Shown here: piece after piece, positions 56,220 through 64,000 of the stretch
How the letters are laid out: each line of letters opens with the position of its first letter
Position numbering within the stretch: position 1 is the first letter of the stretch
NCBI GenBank assembly: GCA_015698045.1
Contig: BLAL01000304.1
Span: forward strand, 62,001-126,000
Origin: Rhizophagus clarus
Taxonomy: Eukaryota > Glomeromycota > Glomeromycetes > Glomerales > Glomeraceae
Direction of reading: 5' to 3'
DNA length: 64,000 nt
The notes under the pieces: model-generated
What the model was told of the DNA's origin: nothing
Seen by the model: the letters and a program-made list of their open reading frames with translations, nothing else
The model's database searches: none
Program-made: the position numbers and the translations under genes

Positions 56220-59200
56220 TTAATTATCAACAACTTCAACGACTAATGGTTGTGTATCAAAATACATTATTCTTGAATGAACATCTTCACAGTGGTATAA
56301 GAATTTAAAATCTCCTCTTGAAAAAAAACATATTGGTAATGTATATGTTACGGAAGATTTTGGTTCAATCTATTTAAATTAAAATTGATTAATAAATAAT
56401 ATATTTTTATGTAACCTTTAATAAAAATATTAAACATACTTTTGGTAAAGGAGTTTGTAATAATCCATTCCAAACCATTCTTTTAGATAAATCCCATTCC
56501 ATTATACCATCACTATAACTTTGTACAGGCTGAATTCGTATACATAATTTACTTGGTTTATCTAATAATAATATTAAAAAAAAATAAGTTAATAAAATTT
56601 TTTTTTAGTACCTATATTTCTAAAATATATATGATATACCTTGGTGATTATATATAATAAATTTCATTTTGACAAATTCGTTAACAGGGCATTTAAATTG
56701 ATTACAAGATAGTTTAGTTACTTTAGATCCATCTTCAATATCAATACCAAACGATATTTCATTAATTTTCAATACATTTAACATTGATTTATTTAATCTT
56801 AATGATCTAATGTCAACTACTCCTTTTTGATTTGTTAATGGCTATTAAAAAAGAATTTGACTAGTTAAAAAATAATAATATAAAAAAAAAAAAATATACT
56901 TGATGACAATAAGTAAAAGGATACGGATTCCCATATTGCTTTTATTTTCTGTAATAATTTTTCTCTATACCAAAATAATGCCAAAGCTAATCTTTCTTGT
57001 TCTTCAGTTCCTTTTGGTCCTTTGGATACAACAAATTGTTTTTCTGAAAGTGAAGGAATTGGCTGTGTATATTCCTTTTCTGAAAGCGAAATTCTTTTAA
57101 TCGGTAATATAATTCTAATTTATTATTATCAGTGTATATTAAGAAATATCGGTTAAATTAAAAACAAATTGATTAACAACAATATACACATATATTACCG
57201 TGCGGTTGAAGTGGGTTGAATAGTTGTAGTAATGGATAAGGGGTCAATTTCTTCTCCTAATAAACAATAAATTTTAAAAAGTTTCACAATAAAATTAAAA
57301 AATTTTCTATTAACGCTTACCTTCATCAGCTTCAATTGTAACATCAAATCCAACATGCCAAACATTTCTTATATCAAACGTTAATAAACAATAATCATTT
57401 TCCATTTTCTCCATAAAATCTTCTTTTGTGCCTTTATTATTCCATTTCATAACTTTAAGTAAATCTTCAATTAACTTATTATTATCTGGACAACTGCTAA
57501 CTACTCCATCATTTTCTCCTCCACATAACGGTTTAAAATTAAGTATATCCATAGAAATTGTTTCTAAATTTTGATGAATTGTCAATAACACTGGGTAATG
57601 TACTTGTCTTGTATAAAATGGTTCATCATCTGATGTATTTGGTCGATTAAGATATCCGTAATCTATTTGTATAGTTCCATTTACACTTTAAGAAATAGAA
57701 TAAATAAGTCAAGTTTTTATAATATAATTAGAACCAAGATTAATGCTTAACTAACTTACCATCCTCTCTTTCCAAACACATTGATATTAACAATCCACTC
57801 ACTTCCTGGTAAAATTTTGACATTATCTTTCTGATTCCAAGAAAATACAGATTGCTTAAGTGCATATAATTCCATTTCATATGCCTCTTCTGCTGGCATA
57901 TCTGATGAATTCAATAATGCTTGTGCATTGGCAATAGTTGAGTCACTGAACGATAAGCTTAAGAAATCAACTGGAATTTTACCAACATTCTCAAGTTTTA
58001 TTGTCATTTCAGCTCTTAATATTTAAGGAAAAAAATTTTTTTAATTCGCCATGGGGATAACTAAATTAAAAAATCATCGTATATACTTACTGTTCTCCCT
58101 CAAAAAGCATTATTGCTCCATGCATTAATGAAGTAGATTTAATTTTTATTAAAGGTTGTTCAGAAATGACAGAAACTTTTAAAAATTCCGGAACAAAATT
58201 TTTTTTAGTAGGTGATTGTGAATTCTCATGTTCAATAGGTTGAGCATTGCCTAAAAATAAATAAATAAATAAATAAGATTAATTTCAATATTGTTTACAT
58301 ATTAATAGAATTGTATGACATATGTTAAAACAAACCTTTTTGATTATTTATTGTGTGACTTAAATTATCTAGCACAGCCAAGCCACTATGAATAAAAATA
58401 GAATAAATTAAATAGTTAAATTGAATATGATCTTTAATGATCTCACACATACCATTTCTTTATTCTTTTACTGTATTCTTCCTCTTTCTCTTTCCTTTTA
58501 ATTTCTTCATCACTTGGTGGTAAATATACACAAAATTCTTGTTCTAAACAGCCATGAACTTTTATTTTACATCCTCTGACAATCAACTCTCCGGGCTCGG
58601 TTGGAGTTCCAAGAAGCCTCAATGTTATAGATGTATTGGCTAATATGGTGATTGACATTGTATTTGGTGTAAATGCTACGCCATCGGTGCTAATAAAACA
58701 AGAACTTTATAAGTGTATATCTGTCTTACTTTACATAATATTAAAGAAAAATGTTTACCTAATTGATATACTTTGAATATCCATATCAAATGCAAAAGGA
58801 TTCGCTAAAGTAACCAAAAAATACGAAGTTTCATTCGCTACCAAATGTGTCTACAATACATTTATTTATTTAATAAAAACATTCATAAATCATAAAAAAA
58901 TAGAAACATATAATACATACCTGAGTATTATCAGCTTTCTTTTTATTGAAAGACTGATAAATAAAAGGACTAACACCCTCTTTTTTTTCTTCGTTCTTTA
59001 AGGATAATTTCTTACCAGCATGTGGATAAGGGATTCTTCTTGAAGTAGGACTGATTTGTTTATAAATTAAATTAAAATTCACAGCTATGTAAATAAGAAT
59101 CCAGCTTATTTACTACATACCGACATACTTGAATTCCTTTAACGATATTCAAACCCCAGTATTTAAATTCCATATCTAACCCTTGTTTTTTACCAGCACT

Positions 59201-61873
59201 GACAATACGTGGAATTGATGCAGATAAACGAATTTGTTCGTCTCTATGTAAATACATGAATAATTTACGCAAGAGTCTTGTTGTATATTTTACCATAGAA
59301 GGATAATCTTTTTTAAACAATAATTTATCGTTGTTAAGACAAATTCCGGAAATTAGTACTTAGGAGAAATTTTATATTATATACCTGGAAGGGAATCAGA
59401 AATTGTTAAGGCATCTTTTAATACATCAATCTGAATATCAGGCCAACCAAAAGCGAGCGGTCGCGCATCTTCAGCGATCACAGAATAATCTGTTTGGTCG
59501 ACATCATCTAAATTAAAGTAACATTGATTAACTTAAAAATTCTTTCGATTATAAATCTCATTTAAAATAATTTATAATATGATTACCTCCTATACCATAA
59601 GTCTCTGTAATCTTTTTCAAGCAAGTTAATAACCCGCTTTCACTTCCAGTTGGTTTATTGGCTTGGGATGATGAATTACGCGGTTTAGCAATAAGCGGTA
59701 AAATTAGCAAAGCTGTTTGCCGAAGGAAAAATGCGTGTTTTCGACGTAAGTTAATAATTGAAAAGATGGTAGATAAAGTAGTTGTGATATGAATCTAAAA
59801 ATATATTGAAGTTAATTTTACAACTTATAAAGTATTCTTAATAATTTATGTATTTCAATACCTGTTCAGTAATACTCATATCTTCTACATAAGATCCATA
59901 TCCTTTCATCGCCCATTGAGTTATTTCAATTTTTGAAACTCCACTTACGGAACTTAATCCCCATTTTTCATTCGATCCCTTTTCAGGAGTTCCACCATGA
60001 ACAATTAATTTTAACGCATCATCTCCCCATCCACCCGCTACCCAGATACATGCTAACAATTTTGCGACTTTCAGACAAGCTTCTGTATAAATTATAGGAG
60101 GAACTTGATCATTTGAAGAACTCGAAGTTTTTGCATATAATGTAAGAATCTGGACATATTTTTCAGTTGTTTCTGCCCAAAGAACTTTGGGTGACTCGGG
60201 AGATGAAGGTGGTTGATCAGTTGAAGTTGGTGAAGCTAGAGGTTGTGATTGAATTATAGGAGGCTATAATAAAAATAATAATACAAGTAAGTAAATAATT
60301 GATCTATAGTAAGTGTGATAGTTTAAATTTTCTCACCCCAATTTCTGCATGTAGATAGGCTGCGAGAAGTAATCCAACACATAATCCTTCTAAAGCTGAT
60401 CCATGCCATAAATAATCGCCGTTTGCTTTTGTGGCTTCAATAGCAAGCATATAACTAAAAAGATATTAGTTAATAATATTATATATTAAGAATACTTATA
60501 GATTATTTCCTTACTTTTGAAAAGCATTCGGTAATATTCCGGCCATTAGATATAAATCTGCAATTAATTTATGAATTCGTCCAGGAGCTCTCTTTTTCAA
60601 TTTCATGTCGGTTGGAACATTAGCAGCTTGAGTGGCAATATTAACTAAAGTTGATGATGAAAATGATCTACTATGATAACTTTCTTTAGGTGCGACGCCT
60701 GCTGCAGCACCACCAACACCGGCGGTGGTCATAGCTTGAACAGGAGGTGTAAGTGAAAATGCCTGAGATGATTTTAATTCAGGGGATGAAAATGATTGTT
60801 GAGGTACAGAATATCGTCCATTTTGTGACTGATTGTTAGATCCGTTTTGAAGTTGAGGAGAATTTGGTGTTGGCATTTTTGGTGAATGAATAATTTGTCT
60901 TTTTTCAATATCAGTCGCCTAAATCGTTTATAAAAAATTTATTAAATGACTAGAATATCTAATAATTATAATATATAAGTTAAAATGACATACTAAGTTG
61001 CCAAATTCAGTAAGAATATTATTTGCAAAATCTGAAATCATTGTACTCATATAAAAATTCATTTCTCCGACATTTGGAATCATAATCAATCCTTTAGTAT
61101 CATCAGGTTGATCTTCTGAAGGATCAAATGCAAAACACCGGTGGGCAACAGCAGTGCGATACTTAATAAAAAAAATTGTTTTAATAATATATCACACAAT
61201 AACTGTAAACTCTTCAAACTTTAATCTTACATTTTTAATTATTTCACTAAACTTATTGTACCCTTCCTTTAAATTTGACCATTCACAACAATCCATTATA
61301 CCAATAACCTAGATACCAGAATTAAATTAGTGTCAAGTGTTAATTTAAAAATATAATAGATAACAAATTTATATATTATACGTGCCCCAAAAATCCTACG
61401 ATGCATCTGAAATTCTTCAAGGTAAGCATGTTCCGGTTCGTAAGAAGTTACAAAGTTGAAATGTAACTGACCTTCATGAAAGAGCTGTGAGCTGAACATG
61501 GCTGCTTATGATTGATTTGGCACAACATACATCAATGAAATATAACAATATTTGAATCTGAACAAGAAAAATTTTCTATGCACTTAATCCATTTTTCCTT
61601 TTTAATTCGATCTCACATTAATAATTAAACTCCTTTCTAATTCACCCAATCGTAGCTTCTTAAATTTTTACCATAATAAAATTTCGATAAATCAAACAAA
61701 AATTGCAACTTACATTGAACACCTCGCATGTCTGGAGTAACGTCTCCAAGTCTCACAACATTAAAATTTTTTACCAATTGAACATGTCTGTGGAAGGTTG
61801 GAGCTTTAATTGGATGTACTGGGACAAGTAGGACTCGGATGCGAGCAGGAGAAGTGAAAAGAAGAGGATCCAT
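56220..61873 (-). CDS. TRS120: TRAPP-II complex subunit Trs120/TRAPPC9
   Basis: This is a long gene of about 20 exons running from MDPLLFTSPARIRVLLVPVH (61873) to VVEVVDN-stop (56220). Exon ends carry GT-AG signals, except that the exon 2 end fits best as GGG|GCACGT. Diagnostic strings are YEPEHAYLEEFQMHRRIFGV, then IGIMDCCEWSNLKEGYNKFS (the TRAPPC9 N-terminal fold), AGRIHKLIADLYLMAGILPN-type helices, LACIWVAGGWGDDALKLIVH, Ig-like C-terminal strands (VGKIPVDFLSLSFSDS, FGKRGW) and the terminal SEKQFVVSKGPKGTEEQERL followed by ALFWYREKLLQKI. Trs120 converts TRAPP into the TRAPP-II exchange factor for Rab11/Ypt31 at the late Golgi. Exact intron boundaries were not all verified. Confidence 0.9.
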
Positions 61874-62273
61874 TTCAAGGCTTTTCCTTCGAAATAAATT
61901 TAAACTTTAAATACTTTACCAAATTTGGATACTTCCACTTGTCACCGGGTAAAAATTTTTCGATTTTGTCACAATACAAAGTCAGTAATTTTTTTGATTA
62001 CCATTATGATTATATAACAATAGATAAAAAAGCATTGGTGATCGAAAGATCCAAAACTAATAGTTTCACGTTGAAACTCGTGTCACATACTTACTCCAGG
62101 AAATAAGACTTATTTGTTATACAACTTTGATTAAAAATTTATATTTATACATAAAGGTTATAAGAATGGAAATTAACAATTGCTTGCTAGCCTTGAAAAC
62201 TACGTTTCCTTTTAATTTTTTTTTTTTTTTTTTTTTTTGCAAATATACTTAAACACCACCGCGTAGACCGCGG
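61874..62273. promoter_or_regulatory. Divergent intergenic region, TRS120 / NIPA transporter
   Basis: These 400 bp separate the start codons. A T22-type run lies at about 62216-62239, close to the NIPA start, and GC-richer sequence (CACCACCGCGTAGACCGCGG) lies directly before the ATG. No factor sites are assigned. Confidence 0.4.
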
Positions 62274-63347
62274 ATGGTTATTATGTCATTTTTCTGGGGA
62301 CTTATCGCAGCTTTAGCGGGTAATTCAATTATCGGCTTTGGCAACTGTCTACAAAAGTATGCACTAACGCGCGGTGCGTCGCTATCTACATCACGTCTTC
62401 AACAAGATTCAGACAACTCTGATACCAATTTTTCATTATCAAATCGTTCTCAGCCGCTTCTACCAACTGCTTCACCTACTGTTCCTGGATCTTATTCAAG
62501 GTTCAAAGATCGAAAATGGTTTATGGGAATTTCTTTGGTTTATCTAGGAGAGCTATGTGGAAATTGGGTTGCTCTTTCTCTCATACCTGCGTCGGTTGTT
62601 ACTCCTCTTGGAATTCTGGGAGTAGTTGTAAATGCTATACTTGCAAAGTTTTTTTTAGATGAACAAATCAGCTTTCGTCAAACTAAAGGTTATATTTGGA
62701 TCCTTTCTGGTGTACTTATAACGATTCTATTTTCTGCGACAACTACGGATATTAATATCGAAAACAATTTAACAACGACTTCAAAATTGGTCGCGTATAT
62801 GACCCGATTACATGTAGTTCTGTGGCTGATTATAATACTTGCGGTTCAATGTATCTTAATTATAATGGTACGCGCCAGGAAAGGAATATCATCCTTGGTT
62901 CTCTATGTAGTCATGACTGCGGGGTTTGGATCACTGACTGTAGTAGCATCTAAATTTTTAGCACTTCTACTAAAGGTCTGGGTGTTTGCTCCTTATAAAC
63001 CAAAATTGGGCGATGAAACTGCCTCAATGCTTGCTTTGATATTTTCTCTTTTGGTAATAATATTTATACTTATTATCGGTATAATAGGTCAAGAAACTTG
63101 TAAGCAGTTAGCGTTAAATAAGTACCGAGTCACGCAGTTTCAGCCAATGTTCTATGCATCACATGTAACGTTTGTAGCTTTAAGTGGTATGATTGTATTT
63201 GAAGAAGTTGGAGCATGGTGGTCAGTTATTGGTTTTTGTCTTGGAATCATAGCAATTATTAGAGGCGCATTGTTCTTATTGCATTCCAATGTCGAAGAAA
63301 AAATTGTGAAACAAATCAAGAAAGCTAAGGAAAAAAGTCTCGACTGA
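62274..63347 (+). CDS. NIPA-type magnesium transporter
   Basis: It is a single uninterrupted frame of 357 codons, unusual among its intron-rich neighbours. A second ATG at 62283 (MSFFWGLIAALAGNSIIGFG) fits the family start better. The protein has nine or so hydrophobic helices with the NIPA (DUF803) hallmarks GNCLQKYAL, FMGISLVYLGELCGNWVALS, LIPASVVTPLGILGVVVNAI, LDEQISFRQTKGYIWILSGV, VVASKFLALLL and FEEVGAWWSVIGFCLGIIAI. NIPA proteins carry Mg2+ across plasma or endosomal membranes and belong to the drug/metabolite transporter fold. The frame ends KEKSLD-TGA. The base context TGA-CTA and the open frame beyond it are described separately. Confidence 0.93.
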   Translation: MVIMSFFWGLIAALAGNSIIGFGNCLQKYALTRGASLSTSRLQQDSDNSDTNFSLSNRSQPLLPTASPTVPGSYSRFKDRKWFMGISLVYLGELCGNWVALSLIPASVVTPLGILGVVVNAILAKFFLDEQISFRQTKGYIWILSGVLITILFSATTTDINIENNLTTTSKLVAYMTRLHVVLWLIIILAVQCILIIMVRARKGISSLVLYVVMTAGFGSLTVVASKFLALLLKVWVFAPYKPKLGDETASMLALIFSLLVIIFILIIGIIGQETCKQLALNKYRVTQFQPMFYASHVTFVALSGMIVFEEVGAWWSVIGFCLGIIAIIRGALFLLHSNVEEKIVKQIKKAKEKSLD

Positions 63348-63506
63348 CTATATGGTAGAGCCAACAAAAAACTCCACGACGATAATGTAAACAATTGTAC
63401 TGGTGAAGAAATAATAATGCCTATTGAAACAGATTCTTTGTTCCCAGAAACTCGACAAAATTCTACTGGAGATATTAGTTCAAGACATTACGGTGCTATC
63501 ATGTGA
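63348..63506 (+). other. In-frame extension after TGA-CTA: possible readthrough C-terminus of the NIPA transporter
   Basis: The same frame stays open for 52 codons after the TGA, to a TGA at 63504-63506. It begins LYGRANKKLHDDNVNNCTGE and ends SSRHYGAIM. It is polar, has no low complexity, and looks like a cytosolic tail. The stop is followed by CTA, the strongest known readthrough context. A splice explanation is poor: the only GT..AG pair spanning the stop (GTCTCG...GGTAG) is 22 nt long. Confidence 0.5.
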
Positions 63507-63806
63507 AATTAATTCAATAAATATTGAGCAAAAAAAGAGCCAAGTTACAGCATCAGGATTAGATAGAATAGACTTAAATTATTTATAGAAATTTAATTTA
63601 ATTATTGTCTAAATAATTAATTTAGTGTAAAAAATAATATAATCTCATCACATCATATTATTATGATTTTTTTCAGTTTTTTTTTTCATTTTTGCAAGTA
63701 AATAATATATAAATCTTTAAATCAAATGAATGTGATTTCAATAATCTATTCATAGGCTTTTAACTAACGTCTTCGTCTTGTAATAGATTTTTAAAAAACA
63801 ATTAAT
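63507..63806. other. Intergenic between convergent gene ends
   Basis: AT-rich with an AATAAA-type word soon after the NIPA region (TCAATAAATATTG near 63515). No gene was seen. Confidence 0.5.
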
Positions 63807-64000
63807 TTAAGAACGATGAATCTTTTTTTCACCTTTATTGCTTATTTCTTGTGCTTTACGTTTTCTGTGTTCCGTTTGTTCACCTCGGTTTTGTATAGTT
63901 GGTTTGGAATTCAATTCTTTCTGTTGGATTACATTTTCCTGAGTCTTTTTCTGTTTTGGTAACTGATCAGGTGGTGTAGGTCTAGGAAGTTTACGAAAGT
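63807..64000 (-). CDS. C-terminal end of an unidentified basic protein
   Basis: A minus-strand frame enters from the right edge and ends at TAA 63807-63809. The visible 63 or so residues are FRKLPRPTPPDQLPKQKKTQ, then a Gln/Asn-rich stretch and GEQTEHRKRKAQEISNKGEK, ending KIHRS. It is strongly basic and low in hydrophobics, like the tail of a nuclear or nucleolar protein. No family was recognised; the rest lies outside the window. Confidence 0.55.
   Translation of the reverse strand, partial: FRKLPRPTPPDQLPKQKKTQENVIQQKELNSKPTIQNRGEQTEHRKRKAQEISNKGEKKIHRS

Noticed and set aside
1-64000. tRNA, rRNA or snRNA genes
   Set aside because: I looked for T-loop-like GTTCGA/GTTCAA boxes with A boxes and for rRNA cores by eye and saw none; a covariance-model scan would be needed to exclude small RNAs.

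Overview
This window looks like nuclear DNA of an arbuscular mycorrhizal fungus of the Rhizophagus/Glomeromycotina type. It is very AT-rich and its genes carry many short GT-AG introns. The conserved proteins are eukaryotic (TRAPP-II, 20S proteasome, BUD23, peroxisomal ABC transporter), and repeats occupy much of the sequence, including a Plavaka-like transposase relic. The species call is an inference from style and gene content; no marker gene is present.

Layout. 0-7.3 kb is genic: the 3' end of an unknown gene, a PPxY-containing membrane protein (-), a DNAJB12/14-type ER J-protein (+) and a peroxisomal ABCD half-transporter (-). 7.6-25 kb is repeat country: small terminal-inverted-repeat (TIR) elements, several minisatellites, decayed unknown genes, a Plavaka-like transposase relic, and a 10-unit tandem array (21.8-23.1 kb) in which every unit looks like a short exon flanked by a splice acceptor and donor. 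25-39 kb is a housekeeping block: an SH3 membrane protein (-), mitoribosomal mS38/COX24 (+), the molybdenum-cofactor locus MOCS1B/MOCS1A (-), RSL1D1/UTP30 (-), BUD23 (+), PRKRIP1 (-) and proteasome beta1 (+). Several of these pairs share short divergent promoters.

39-56 kb is mobile DNA. It holds two poly(A)-tailed elements of about 2 kb that encode only an ORF1-like protein and have 17-bp target-site duplications, plus a truncated relative. It also holds a 5.25-kb TIR transposon whose 1126-residue protein is interrupted by a 715-bp element with an 8-bp target duplication. Finally, two related 1.85-kb TIR elements lie face to face and form a near-palindrome of about 3.9 kb. 56-64 kb is genic again: TRS120/TRAPPC9 (-), a NIPA-type Mg2+ transporter (+) with a TGA-CTA stop context followed by 52 open in-frame codons, and the C-terminus of an unidentified basic protein (-).

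How the genes relate. The housekeeping genes do not form one pathway. Ribosome biogenesis recurs (BUD23 for 18S methylation, RSL1D1/UTP30 for pre-rRNA, mS38 for the mitoribosome); BUD23 and RSL1D1 share a 134-bp divergent promoter with a duplicated inverted-CCAAT motif. MOCS1A and MOCS1B are consecutive on one strand and have splice signals compatible with a bicistronic or fused transcript, as described for animal MOCS1.

The strongest candidates for something undescribed are the exon-mimicking repeat families (9.6-10.0, 20.3-23.1, 40.9-41.1 and 49.2-53.0 kb) and the predicted stop-codon readthrough of the NIPA transporter.
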